From an uncultured Oscillospiraceae bacterium (GTDB lineage: Bacteria; Bacillota; Clostridia; Oscillospirales; Oscillospiraceae): DNA of 64,000 bases. Location of the stretch: assembly GCA_934636655.1 (NCBI GenBank), contig CAKUAS010000003.1, positions 62,001-126,000 on the forward strand, given 5' to 3'. The translations under genes were made by a program, and so were the position numbers. This document shows, piece by piece, positions 41,980-50,560 of the stretch (positions are counted from its first letter, which is position 1; every line of letters starts with the position of its first letter). The notes under the pieces are model-generated. The model searched no databases, was not told the origin of the DNA, and worked only from the letters and a program-made list of their open reading frames with translations.

Positions 41980-43649
41980 CAAAACAGATACACCCTCATT
42001 TCATACGGCCTTGTGGTAAAGCCGTTGGATATTACAAAATTGTTGTCGTAGTTGCCGAAGACCTGCTTTGTTTCGTCAAGCGTGATGCCGTCCGGTGCGT
42101 CGAAGCGCACGCTCTTTTCGGAGTATGAGCAGACGACCAGCAGCTTCTTTCCGGCGAGGTTTCGCTCGTAGACGTATAGCTCTTTGCTTTTTGGCATGTG
42201 CTCGAGATAGTCGCCGTATATGACGACGGGGTTATCGCGTCTAAACTGCAATGCGTCACGGTAGAAGTTAAGAATACTGTTCGGATCGTCGAGCTGGCTT
42301 TCAACGTTAATGTCTTTATAATTGCCGTTTACGACGAACCAAGGTTTGCCGCTCGTGAAGCCGGCGTTGGGCGCATCTGACCACTGCATGCATGTCCTCG
42401 CATTATCGCGCGAGGCCTTCTGCGCGAGCTTAAGCACAGTGTCCTTTGACAGACCGAGCGAGCGCGCGATACGGGCATTGTTCTTGACCATGATATCCTC
42501 GTATTTGTCGAGACTGTCGAGCGGCGTATTCACCATGCCGATCTCCTGCCCCTGATATACAAAGGGTGTGCCGCGCTGGAACAGATAGCTCGCCGCTATG
42601 CTTTTTCCGCTTTCAACGCGGTATTTTTCGCTGCCGTAGCGGCTTATTATACGCGGATGGTCGTGATTTTCCATGTAAAGCGCGTTCCATCCCTTGCCGT
42701 ACATCTGCGTCTGCCATTTGGTGAAGGCTTTTTTGAGCTTTATGAGGTTAAACGGGTGCTGCATGAAGTCTGTTATGAAGCAGTCTGCCTCCATGTGAGC
42801 GAAGTTTATCATCATGTCCAGCACCTTGTCCTTGCCCTCGCGAACATAGCTCAGGGCGACCTCGGGCTCCATGCGCGGGCCCTCGCCGACGGTAAAGCAG
42901 TCGTAGAAATCCAGAACGTCGCGCTTGAACTCGGCAAGATAATCGTGGACTTTGGGCAGATTGGTATAGTACTGCATGCCCGTCGCCGCGGGGAGCTTCA
43001 CCTTCGCGCTTGGCAGACCGTCTGCCTTGGCAATGTAGGTTATGACGTCCTCGCGGAAGCCGTCGACGCCCATATCCAGCCAGAAGCGCATGATGTCCTT
43101 TACCTCTTCACGCACCTTTGGGTTTGCCATGTTAAGGTCGGGCTGCTTTTTTGAGAATATGTGCATGTACCATTCATCGGTTGTCTTATCATACTCCCAG
43201 GCTCTGCCCTCGAACAGACTGTCCCAGTTGTTCGGGGGACGCTTTTTGCCCTTGCCGGGACGCCAGTAGTAATAGTCGCGGTAGGGGTTATCCTTGCTTT
43301 TGCGGCTTTCCTTGAACCACTCGTGCTCGTCGGAGGAGTGGTTGACGACAAGATCCATGAAAACGCGCATTCCGCGCTCGTGCGCGCCGTCGAGCACCTG
43401 CTTGAAAACCTCAAGGTTGCCGAAGTCGGGGTGGATGTTTTTATAGTCGGATATGTCGTAGCCGTAGTCGGCGTTGGGCGAGGGGTACAGCGGCGAGAAC
43501 CATATGCCGTCGACATTCAGCGAGGCGATATAGTCGAGCTTCGACAAAACGCCCCACAGGTCGCCTATGCCGTCGCCGTTGCCGTCGCAGAAGCTGCGGC
43601 ACCATATCTGATACACCGCCATTTCTTTATACCAGCATTTCTTTTCCAT
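41979..43649 (-). CDS. malL: GH13 alpha-glucosidase (oligo-1,6-glucosidase type)
   Basis: 556 residues, typical of GH13_31 enzymes. AVYQIWCRSFCDGNGDGIGD, LYPSPNADYGYDISDY, DLVVNHSSDEHEWF (region I), GFREDVITYI with the nucleophile Asp (region II), FTVGEG with the acid/base Glu (region III) and ENHDHPRIISRYG (region IV) are all present. It hydrolyses alpha-1,6 or alpha-1,4 glucosidic oligosaccharides in the cytosol. GGGAG site before the ATG. Region II has Glu where MDVI or EDVI variants occur; specificity is not decided. Confidence 0.9.
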   Translation of the reverse strand: MEKKCWYKEMAVYQIWCRSFCDGNGDGIGDLWGVLSKLDYIASLNVDGIWFSPLYPSPNADYGYDISDYKNIHPDFGNLEVFKQVLDGAHERGMRVFMDLVVNHSSDEHEWFKESRKSKDNPYRDYYYWRPGKGKKRPPNNWDSLFEGRAWEYDKTTDEWYMHIFSKKQPDLNMANPKVREEVKDIMRFWLDMGVDGFREDVITYIAKADGLPSAKVKLPAATGMQYYTNLPKVHDYLAEFKRDVLDFYDCFTVGEGPRMEPEVALSYVREGKDKVLDMMINFAHMEADCFITDFMQHPFNLIKLKKAFTKWQTQMYGKGWNALYMENHDHPRIISRYGSEKYRVESGKSIAASYLFQRGTPFVYQGQEIGMVNTPLDSLDKYEDIMVKNNARIARSLGLSKDTVLKLAQKASRDNARTCMQWSDAPNAGFTSGKPWFVVNGNYKDINVESQLDDPNSILNFYRDALQFRRDNPVVIYGDYLEHMPKSKELYVYERNLAGKKLLVVCSYSEKSVRFDAPDGITLDETKQVFGNYDNNFVISNGFTTRPYEMRVYLF

Positions 43650-43757
43650 AACATTTCTCCCGGTTATTGATTGATTTTAATAATTTTATCACATTGCAAT
43701 TGTCCTTGCAATCGAATAATTTTTTGCGGCTATCGGGGGAGAATAATTGATATCGTA

Positions 43758-43786
43758 TTGACAATGCGGCGCGCATATTGTACTAT
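43758..43786 (+). promoter_or_regulatory. Sigma-A promoter reading into element C and the panT-like gene
   Basis: TTGACA (43758-43763), 17-bp spacer, TACTAT (43781-43786). Predicted start about 43793, 16 bp before element C. Confidence 0.75.
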
Positions 43787-43808
43787 TTTACGCGAAATAG
43801 GCTGATGC

Positions 43809-44091
43809 CTATAGCTGACGGGAGTCGAACACCTACCGGTTTTGACAGGCTGATTTTCACTCATGCTTCGTTAAAACCCTTGAAAATACGTCAGTATTCC
43901 CTGCGGGCTTTGCCTTGCCTGAGCAAAAATCAGCTCTGCCAAAACTGCAAAGCACCTGTTGCTGTCAATTTTCAGGTGATTTTCGTTCTTCTTTAGTGAA
44001 GATGGGCCGGCGCCCATCAAGATAAAAAGGGCGAAAAGCGCCGAAAAGGGCTGCTGACAGGCGGCAGGGGTTCAGCTCTCGTCAGCTATAG
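43809..44091. mobile_element. MITE-like element C (283 bp)
   Basis: Terminal inverted repeats of 22 bp with 19 matches (43809-43830 and 44070-44091, CTATAGCTGACG outermost), TA at both ends. Its repeats differ from copies A/B, but about 75 bp of the interior (about 43855-43930) is recognisably related to them, sharing the word AATACGTCAGTATTCC. The rest of the 520-bp gap holds hairpins (for example GATGGGC/GCCCATC near 44002-44019) and no gene. Confidence 0.7.
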
Positions 44092-44116
44092 CTGACGGGT
44101 GTTTGGTTCCCGTCAG
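44081..44116. repeat. 16-bp perfect palindrome and half-element next to element C
   Basis: GTCAGCTATAGCTGAC (44081-44096) joins the right end of element C to a second copy of the left terminal repeat (44086-44099). That copy then pairs with CCCGTCAG (44109-44116) as an 8-bp hairpin. Confidence 0.7.
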
Positions 44117-44170
44117 TAATAAAAACAGCGCCGCACCCGGCACGGATCGGGGCGACAGCAGGAGGTAAAA

Positions 44171-44770
44171 ATGAATAACGGCAAACAAATGGGCAAGACT
44201 CGGCGCATGACCGGCCTTGCGATCTTCACCGCGATCATCGTGGTGCTTCAGGTATTGTGCACGTTTGTGCGTTTCGGCCCGTTTTCGATAACGCTGGCTC
44301 TTGCGCCGATAATAATCGGCACGGCCATCTACGGCAAGGGCGCGGGCGCGTATCTCGGCGGTGTGTTCGGCCTTGTTGTGCTCATAACCGGCATTCTCGG
44401 CTGGGACGGCGGCACGGTCATGCTGCTGATGAGCATAAATCCTGTGGGCTGCGTTCTCATCTGCCTTGTAAAAGGTGCGGCGGCGGGCTTCCTCGCCGGA
44501 TTGTGCTACGAGGCGATATCGAAGAAAAACGACAAGACGGCTGTTCTGGTGTCCGGCATTGTTTGCCCCGTTGTAAATACCGGATTGTTCATCTTGGGCA
44601 TGCTGGTATTTTTCTTTGATACGTTAAACGGCTGGGCCGGCGGTCAGAATATGCTGCTGTATATCATTGTTGGACTGACGGGCCTTAACTTTCTGGTGGA
44701 GCTCGGCGTTAACGTGCTGCTTGCCGCGGGAATCGAGCGGATCATCCGCGCCGGCAAGAAAATGCATTGA
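44171..44770 (+). CDS. ECF transporter S component, probably pantothenate (PanT-like)
   Basis: 199 residues with six membrane helices and the S-component N-terminal pattern MTGLAIFTAIIVVLQVL followed by FSITLALAPIIIGTAIYGKGAGAYLGGVFGLVVL. CAGGAGGT site. It is 19 bp upstream of coaX, the pantothenate kinase, which is the main reason for the pantothenate assignment; family members of this kind are often annotated PanT. It would need the shared EcfAA'T energising module. Confidence 0.75.
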   Translation: MNNGKQMGKTRRMTGLAIFTAIIVVLQVLCTFVRFGPFSITLALAPIIIGTAIYGKGAGAYLGGVFGLVVLITGILGWDGGTVMLLMSINPVGCVLICLVKGAAAGFLAGLCYEAISKKNDKTAVLVSGIVCPVVNTGLFILGMLVFFFDTLNGWAGGQNMLLYIIVGLTGLNFLVELGVNVLLAAGIERIIRAGKKMH

Positions 44771-44789
44771 TCAATTGAGGTAAGAGTTT

Positions 44790-45575
44790 ATGATACTGAC
44801 GATAGATGTCGGAAACACGAATGTTGTTCTCGGCTGTGTTGAGAACGGCGTTATAGTAAGCCGCAGCCGACTTGCGACGAACACGAGCGATCTGCCCAAC
44901 GACTACGCGCTTAAAATGCGCCAGAGCTTTGCGTTCGACGGGGTCGACTATATGAACTTTGACGGGGCTATCATGGCCTCGGTCGTGCCGCAGGTAAACC
45001 GGGCGATACGCTCGGCGGTGCGCAAGCTCACGGGGCTTGAATGCATGATAGTCGGCGCAGGCATAAAAACCGGCGTCAACGTGAAGATCGACGATCCGGG
45101 CACGCTTGCCGGCGATCTGATAACCGGAGCTGTCGGCGCGGTTTCCATGTACGAGCCTCCGATCATCATCGTCGATATGGGAACGGCTACGACCATAGTC
45201 GCCATAGATAAGGACGGCGCGTACATCGGCGGTGCGATCATACCGGGCGTGAACCTCTCGTTCGAGGCGCTCTCGCAGGGCACTAGCCTTCTGCCGAACA
45301 TCTCAATAGAAGCGCCGAAAAAGTGCATTGCGACAAACACCGTCGACAGCATGAAGTCCGGCGCTGTGTTCGGAACTGCCGCGATGATCGACGGCATGAT
45401 AGACCGTATGGAGGACGAGCTCGGCCAGAAGGCCACGATAGTTGCGACCGGCGGCCTGTCCGGCGGAATAATCCCGTATTGCCGCCATGAGATACGCCAT
45501 GAGCCGGACCTGCTGCTCAAGGGCCTTGCCATACTGTATCAGAAAAACGCAAAACCTAAAAAACAGGGCAAATAA
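44790..45575 (+). CDS. coaX: Type III pantothenate kinase
   Basis: 261 residues, standard CoaX length. Acetate-kinase/ASKHA fold motifs: LTIDVGNTNVVLG (phosphate 1), the KTGVNVKIDDPGTLAGDLI substrate segment, IVDMGTATTI (phosphate 2) and GGAIIPGVNLSFEAL, ending in ATGGLSGGI (adenosine motif). It phosphorylates pantothenate, the first step of CoA synthesis. Co-transcribed with the S component upstream, giving uptake plus metabolic trapping. Confidence 0.96.
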   Translation: MILTIDVGNTNVVLGCVENGVIVSRSRLATNTSDLPNDYALKMRQSFAFDGVDYMNFDGAIMASVVPQVNRAIRSAVRKLTGLECMIVGAGIKTGVNVKIDDPGTLAGDLITGAVGAVSMYEPPIIIVDMGTATTIVAIDKDGAYIGGAIIPGVNLSFEALSQGTSLLPNISIEAPKKCIATNTVDSMKSGAVFGTAAMIDGMIDRMEDELGQKATIVATGGLSGGIIPYCRHEIRHEPDLLLKGLAILYQKNAKPKKQGK

Positions 45576-45611
45576 GAAAAGATCCCGTCTAACATGACGG
45601 GATCTTTTCTT
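45574..45611. terminator. Bidirectional terminator after coaX
   Basis: 16-bp perfect stem (45574-45589 with 45596-45611) containing A and T tracts, 6-nt loop. Shared with the convergent cysteine desulfidase gene. Confidence 0.9.
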
Positions 45612-45620
45612 ACCTTATTC

Positions 45621-46895
45621 TTATTCGTCGAGCATTATGTCGAGTATCTCCTCGTCGGTCTCACGCATGCCTTCGCGGGCGAGCTGGCCGACAGACTCTA
45701 TGGTCTTCTCGACATCGTTTTTGAGTATTCCGTCGCCGCCGTGCAGCGCTTTGCCCTTTTCGTACAGGTCAAAGCCAAGAAGCCCTGCCTCGACTGCGGA
45801 GGCGATCTTCGTTGCGCACGAAGGCTTTGCCCCGTCGCAGACTGTGCCGGATATCATGCCGAGGGTGTTTGTTATCGTTGCGGAAACGGCTTCGTATGTG
45901 CCGTCTACGAGCCATGCGACACCGGCCGCCGCACCGCAGCCGGCCGAGACCGCGCCGCAGAAGGCGCTGAGCCTGCCGATGGGCGTTTTCTGATGGATAG
46001 TGATGAGATTTGAAACGACAAGTGCGCGCAGAAGCTGCTCGTGACTTGCATGCATATCCAGTGCGTACACTATAACGGGCAGGGAAGCGGTCATGCCCTG
46101 ATTTCCGCTGCCGGAGACTATGACGACGGGTAGCTCGCAGCCGCTCATCCTCGCGTCCGAGCCTGCCGCAGCCTGGGCGCGTGCGCGAACGCGTACATCG
46201 TCGCCGCGTGTTTCCAGAAGCGTTTTGCCGATCGACGCGCCGTAGTTTCCGCTCAGCCCCTCCTCGCTTATGGCGAGGTTATAATCTATCTGCCGCTCGA
46301 GCAGGCCGCTCACATCATCAAGGCGCACGGACTGCGCAAAATCGAGGATATCGCGCACGTTTAGAATGCTGCGGTCTGTTTCACTGCTTTTTCCGTCGGA
46401 CGAGTCCTTTTTAAACAGCGTTTCGCCGTTTTTCTCTATGAGCACTATGTTCGTGTGATTATCGCAGATGCGAAGACGCACGCTGTCCGTGCCCGCGTAC
46501 ATATGCAGGTCGATATCAAGAAGCTTTCCGCTGTCGGACTTCATGACGGTCATCTCGCAGCTGTCCATAAATTCGGCTACCCTCGGTATCTCCTCGGGCT
46601 TTACGGAGGACAGCACCTCAAGTTGCTTATCCGCGTCGCCGACGACCGTTCCCGCGGCGACCGCCGCCGTGATGCCCTTGAGGCCGCCCGTGTTCGGAAC
46701 GACGACGCTTTTAACATTCTTTATGATGTTTCCGCTTATGACGATATCGATCCTGTCGGGCATTTTGCCGAGCGTCCGGCGCGCCTCTGCCGCCGCGTAG
46801 GCCATGGCGATAGGCTCCGTGCAGCCCATTGCGGGCAGGAGCTCTTCACGCAATATTTGCAGATATTGCGAATACTTAACATCGCTAAGTTCCAT
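45621..46895 (-). CDS. cyuA: L-cysteine desulfidase family protein (UPF0597/CyuA)
   Basis: 424 residues. C25 in LPAMGCTEPIAMAYA, and cysteines in VSAGCGAAAG and CDGAKPSCATK, are the iron-sulfur cluster ligands of the CdsB/CyuA family, related to the alpha subunit of serine dehydratase. PNTGGLKGITAAVAAG and VSGSGNQGMTASLPV are further family blocks. It splits cysteine to pyruvate, ammonia and sulfide, or acts on serine. GGAGGG site. Monocistronic. Confidence 0.88.
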   Translation of the reverse strand: MELSDVKYSQYLQILREELLPAMGCTEPIAMAYAAAEARRTLGKMPDRIDIVISGNIIKNVKSVVVPNTGGLKGITAAVAAGTVVGDADKQLEVLSSVKPEEIPRVAEFMDSCEMTVMKSDSGKLLDIDLHMYAGTDSVRLRICDNHTNIVLIEKNGETLFKKDSSDGKSSETDRSILNVRDILDFAQSVRLDDVSGLLERQIDYNLAISEEGLSGNYGASIGKTLLETRGDDVRVRARAQAAAGSDARMSGCELPVVIVSGSGNQGMTASLPVIVYALDMHASHEQLLRALVVSNLITIHQKTPIGRLSAFCGAVSAGCGAAAGVAWLVDGTYEAVSATITNTLGMISGTVCDGAKPSCATKIASAVEAGLLGFDLYEKGKALHGGDGILKNDVEKTIESVGQLAREGMRETDEEILDIMLDE

Positions 46896-46999
46896 TCTTC
46901 TTCCCTCCGGGTGAAATTCTCTCCGAGGTCAGTATAGCATCAAAAACAAAAATTGCATAGAGTTTTCAATGCTTTGTGAACATCTTGTCGAAATAAGGC

Positions 47000-47028
47000 T
47001 TGAACAGACGGGGACTGTGTGGTATACT
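47000..47028 (+). promoter_or_regulatory. Sigma-A promoter of pssA
   Basis: TTGAAC (47000-47005), 17-bp spacer, TATACT (47023-47028). Confidence 0.75.
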
Positions 47029-47057
47029 CCTCATACAGTTGAGAGTGCAAATTGGAG

Positions 47058-47684
47058 ATGTTTTTCTTGATAGGTTATTATAATTACACGGTGTGGCTCA
47101 CCTTCATCGGTATGCTGTCGTCGGTGACCGGCATGGGGCTTGCCATACAGGGTAAGATCACCCCTGCGGTCATATGCCTGATGTTCTCGGGCTTTTGCGA
47201 TATGTTCGACGGTATCATCGCACGCACGAAAAAGGACCGCACGGATGAGGAGAAGCGCTTCGGTATCCAGCTCGATTCGCTCAGCGACATCGTGTGCTTC
47301 GGCGTTCTGCCCTTTGTTATCGGCGTCTGCGTCGGTGCGAGGGAGTGGTGGCAGATAGCGATAATGGCGCTGTTTGCGCTCGCCGGTCTCATAAGGCTTG
47401 CGTATTTTAATGTCACCGAGGAGACGCGCCAGAAGCAGACGAACGAAAAGCGTAAGCATTATCTCGGCGTTCCGATAACATCCTCGGCGCTGACGGTGCC
47501 GCTGCTGTTCTGCTTCCGCGGACTTTTGGCCGGAGCTTTCCCGATAGCGTATACGCTGCTGCTTTTAGTTAACGGCCTTATGTTCGTCGTTCCCCTTCAG
47601 GTGAAAAAGCCGAGCAAAACCGGCCTTGCCGTTATGCTCGTTATCGGCATCGTCTGTACGGCGCTGATAATTATCTTTAAGTGA
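47058..47684 (+). CDS. pssA: CDP-diacylglycerol-serine O-phosphatidyltransferase
   Basis: 208 residues from ATG 47058; TTG 47067 has a better spaced GGAG and is an alternative. About seven membrane helices. The CDP-alcohol phosphotransferase motif is DGIIAR...G-x3-D-x3-D (GIQLDSLSD), but the stretch between AR and G is 12 residues instead of the classical 8. HYLGVPITSSA is a PssA-like segment. It makes phosphatidylserine from CDP-diacylglycerol and serine; a phosphatidylglycerol- or inositol-type product cannot be ruled out. Confidence 0.85.
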   Translation: MFFLIGYYNYTVWLTFIGMLSSVTGMGLAIQGKITPAVICLMFSGFCDMFDGIIARTKKDRTDEEKRFGIQLDSLSDIVCFGVLPFVIGVCVGAREWWQIAIMALFALAGLIRLAYFNVTEETRQKQTNEKRKHYLGVPITSSALTVPLLFCFRGLLAGAFPIAYTLLLLVNGLMFVVPLQVKKPSKTGLAVMLVIGIVCTALIIIFK

Positions 47685-47693
47685 ATAAGATAC

Positions 47694-47731
47694 CACGAAA
47701 AGCCCGGTTCGGATGAACCGGGCTTTTCGTG
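47694..47731. terminator. Bidirectional terminator between pssA and the flavodiiron gene
   Basis: 17-bp perfect stem (47694-47710 with 47715-47731), loop GGAT, with A and T tracts inside the stem. Confidence 0.88.
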
Positions 47732-47763
47732 TGTTTGCGCGTTTTAGTGTATTTATTATCTGA

Positions 47764-49767
47764 TCATCTGACGGCAGGCTCAAAATCCTCCTTGCCGTGG
47801 TTACAGATCGGACAAACGTAATCGTCGGGCAATTCTCCGTCGCATTCGACGAAGTGGTCGCACACTGTGCAGACGTAGCCCTTGACAGGCTCTCTGACCT
47901 CGGGAACGACATGCTCGAAGTCCTCCTTGCCGTGCTTGCACAGGGGGCAGGTGAAGTCGTCGGGCAGCTCGCTTCCCTCGTGGAAGTAGCCGCATACCTT
48001 GCAGACATAGCCCTCGACCGGCGCGGGAGCGGGGTTCTTCTTGGGCTTTATGTGAGCGTGGTAGTACGCATAGGTGCAGCTGGGTGCGTCGGACAGTATC
48101 TTTGCCTCGACGACGTTCGCAACGTACAGCACCTGAGTTTCAACATCGACAATGTCGATGACCTCACAGGAGAGTACGGCATTTGTGTACTTCGTCACAT
48201 AGGGGATGCCGTTTGACATGCGGTCGAGGTCGGCAAAATCGGCGAACTTATCGACATCGCGTCCGCTCTGGAATCCAAAGTGCTGGAACAGAGTGTAGGG
48301 TGCGTCCTCGGTAAGGATGGAGATGTTGAATCTTCCGGCCTTTGCGACCATGTCGCAGGTGTTATTCTTCTTTATGACGGAGATGGTGATCTTCTTCGGG
48401 TCGCTCGCTGCGACCTGACCTGCGGTGTTTATGACACAGCCGTAGTCCTTGCCGCTGACGTTCGTGGTGAGTATCTCAACGCCGTAGCTGAACCTGGTGA
48501 ATACCTTGTTGTCGACCTCGAGTGCATTGCCCGCGGGCTCCGCCGCCGCTTCGAGGACCGGCAGTCTGGGCAGAATGTCCGAGGCGATATCATCGGCCAG
48601 CGCGTCGAGTTCACTTAGCTGTGCCTCGGTGATGTCTGATTTGAGCGAAACGGTCTGGCCTATAAACTGCGTGCCGCGCAGCTTACCGAGGATATCCTTC
48701 ATGAGCTTGCCGCTGGTGGCTGCCCATGAGCCGTTTTCGAGTATGGCGATCTTACGCCCCTGAAGATTGTGGTTTGCGATATCGTGTACGAGATTTTCCA
48801 TGGTGACGAAGATACCGGCGTTGTACGTTGTCGAGGCAAAAACGAGGTGGCTGTATCTGAACGCGTCGGAGAGAATGTAGGATGCCGGAGTTACGGAGGT
48901 GTCGTACACCTTGACCTTGACACCGCGCTCGACGAGCTTGCAGGCAAGAATATTTACGGTATTCTCCGTGTGGCCGTAAACCGAGGCATAGGCGATCATT
49001 ACGCCGTCTTCCTCGGGAGTGTAGGAGCTCCACTTGAGATACTTGTCGAGGAAATCTCCGAAGTGGCTGCGCCATACAAAGCCGTGCAGGGGGCAGACGT
49101 AATTGAGCTCAAGCCCTGCTGCCTTTTTGAGAACTGCCTGCACCTGTGCGCCGTATTTGCCGACGATGTTTGTGTAGTAGCGCCGTGCCTCGTCGACGTA
49201 GTCGGCAAAGAAATCGACCTCGTCGCTGAACAGGTGACCGTTGAGCGCGCCGAAGGTGCCGAAGGCATCGGCCGAGAAGAGCATTTTGTCGGTCAGATCG
49301 TAGGTCATCATGACTTCGGGCCAGTGCACCATCGGAGCCATGACAAAGGTGAACTCGTGTCTGCCGGTTTGGAGCTTATCGCCCTCGGCGACAATGTGGT
49401 ATTTAAGACTGTCAGACAGCGAGAAGAACTGACCGAGCATGGTCTTTATCTTCGCATTGCAGACGATGGTCACCTCGGGGTGGCGCAGCGTCAGTTCCTC
49501 GATGGTGGCCGCATGGTCGGGCTCCATATGCGAGATGACGAGGTAGTCGAGCTGCCTTCCGTCAAGAGCATGGGCGAGGTTTTCAAAGAATGTGCGGCTT
49601 ACAGCCTTATCGACCGTGTCGAACAAAACGGTCTTTTCGTCGTTTAAGAGATACGCGTTGTAGGAAACGCCGTCGGGAACGCCGTAAACGCCCTCGAAGC
49701 AGGCAAGGCGGCGGTCATCGGCTCCGATCCAGGTCAGATCGGCGGTAACTTTTCTCGTGCAATGCAT
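47764..49767 (-). CDS. Multidomain flavodiiron protein: diiron-flavodoxin-flavin reductase-two rubredoxins
   Basis: 667 residues. The diiron MBL domain has H80-x-E82-x-D84-H85, a later VHWPE, SADAFG and CPLHGF ligands. A flavodoxin domain (about 255-395; IAYASVYGHTENTVN) binds FMN. A flavin-reductase-like split barrel follows (about 415-570). Two short rubredoxin modules end the chain (VCKVC...CPLC and VCTVC...CPIC), each with only about 14 residues between cysteine pairs, like rubrerythrin-type rubredoxins. Such proteins reduce O2 or NO in anaerobes; this architecture could pass electrons internally from NAD(P)H. GGGAGGT site. Divergent from a Crp/Fnr gene. Confidence 0.9.
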   Translation of the reverse strand: MHCTRKVTADLTWIGADDRRLACFEGVYGVPDGVSYNAYLLNDEKTVLFDTVDKAVSRTFFENLAHALDGRQLDYLVISHMEPDHAATIEELTLRHPEVTIVCNAKIKTMLGQFFSLSDSLKYHIVAEGDKLQTGRHEFTFVMAPMVHWPEVMMTYDLTDKMLFSADAFGTFGALNGHLFSDEVDFFADYVDEARRYYTNIVGKYGAQVQAVLKKAAGLELNYVCPLHGFVWRSHFGDFLDKYLKWSSYTPEEDGVMIAYASVYGHTENTVNILACKLVERGVKVKVYDTSVTPASYILSDAFRYSHLVFASTTYNAGIFVTMENLVHDIANHNLQGRKIAILENGSWAATSGKLMKDILGKLRGTQFIGQTVSLKSDITEAQLSELDALADDIASDILPRLPVLEAAAEPAGNALEVDNKVFTRFSYGVEILTTNVSGKDYGCVINTAGQVAASDPKKITISVIKKNNTCDMVAKAGRFNISILTEDAPYTLFQHFGFQSGRDVDKFADFADLDRMSNGIPYVTKYTNAVLSCEVIDIVDVETQVLYVANVVEAKILSDAPSCTYAYYHAHIKPKKNPAPAPVEGYVCKVCGYFHEGSELPDDFTCPLCKHGKEDFEHVVPEVREPVKGYVCTVCDHFVECDGELPDDYVCPICNHGKEDFEPAVR

Positions 49768-49825
49768 GGTAAACCTCCCAAAATTGTGTTTTATGATATG
49801 ATTTTATACGTTTTTATGCGAAATG

Positions 49826-49858
49826 ATTGTAGCATATACGACAATTGTGTGATATAAT
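49826..49858. promoter_or_regulatory. Divergent control region with operator-like repeat
   Basis: ATTGT-N10-ACAAT (49826-49845) and the overlapping palindrome ACAATTGT (49841-49848) lie just upstream of TATAAT (49853-49858), the -10 box of the Crp/Fnr gene. The 125-bp gap is shared with the flavodiiron gene. Confidence 0.55.
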
Positions 49859-49892
49859 CGTTCAAAAATCGTCTATAGGGGTGAATTTAGCA

Positions 49893-50540
49893 ATGGAGCT
49901 TCAGAATGTTGAGCTTTTCAAGGGCGTTACCTGTGCGAGCATCGACGCGATGATGAGCTGCTTCAGACCCGAGGTGCGCAAATTCAAAAAGGGCGATACG
50001 ATACTCGTCTTTGAGCCGGAGATAAAAAGCCTGTGCGTACTGCTCTCCGGCAAAGCGCATCTATACTGCGTCGACAGCGAGGGCGAGTACACGCTGCTTG
50101 AAAACTACGGCGTGAACGACATATTCGGCGAAGTGTTCACCATGCCGTACAGCGGCCTCGGCTATGTCGCTGAGGCAGACTCCGATTGCAGCGTCATGTT
50201 CTTCAAAATGAGCACGCTCTACGGAAGATGCCCCAACGCCTGTGAGCATCATACGAAGATAACGAAAAATCTCTTCGGCCTTTCGGCAAAAAAGGCGCAG
50301 ATGATGGCACTGCGGATAAACATGATAAGCAAAAAGACCGTTCGGCAGAAGCTTATAAGCTATTTTGAGTATCTTGCCGAGAAGACGGGCAGCCACAGCT
50401 TTGAAACGGAGCTGAGCCTGTCGCAGCTTGCAAATTATCTTTGCGTTGACCGCACGAGCCTTATGCGCGAGCTGCGCCTCATGCGCGAAGAGGGGCTTAT
50501 AAGCTCCAGCGGAAGAAAAATAGAAATGCTTGCAATATAA
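49893..50540 (+). CDS. Crp/Fnr family transcriptional regulator
   Basis: 215 residues from ATG 49893 (AGGGGTG 9 bp upstream). An N-terminal cyclic-nucleotide-binding-type beta roll (about 10-115) with FKKGDTIL and NDIFGEVF, a long dimer helix, and a C-terminal winged helix (LSQLANYLCVDRTSLMRELRLMREEGLI). There is no N-terminal Fnr-type cysteine cluster, but several cysteines (C11, C21, C43, C106, C110) are scattered and could sense redox or bind heme. The divergent flavodiiron gene is the likely target. The degV gene follows 20 bp later. Confidence 0.88.
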   Translation: MELQNVELFKGVTCASIDAMMSCFRPEVRKFKKGDTILVFEPEIKSLCVLLSGKAHLYCVDSEGEYTLLENYGVNDIFGEVFTMPYSGLGYVAEADSDCSVMFFKMSTLYGRCPNACEHHTKITKNLFGLSAKKAQMMALRINMISKKTVRQKLISYFEYLAEKTGSHSFETELSLSQLANYLCVDRTSLMRELRLMREEGLISSSGRKIEMLAI

Positions 50541-50560
50541 AATACAGGAGGAACAGGGAA

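Noticed and set aside
43809..43835. tRNA-like end (TTCGACTCCCGTCAGC on the minus strand)
   Set aside because: The T-loop-like word is there, but no T-stem, anticodon arm or acceptor stem can be formed around it; it is part of the terminal repeat of element C.
31005..44116. CRISPR array or phage attachment sites as explanation for the repeats
   Set aside because: The repeats are long, few, far apart, have terminal inverted repeats, and no cas, integrase or phage gene is nearby.
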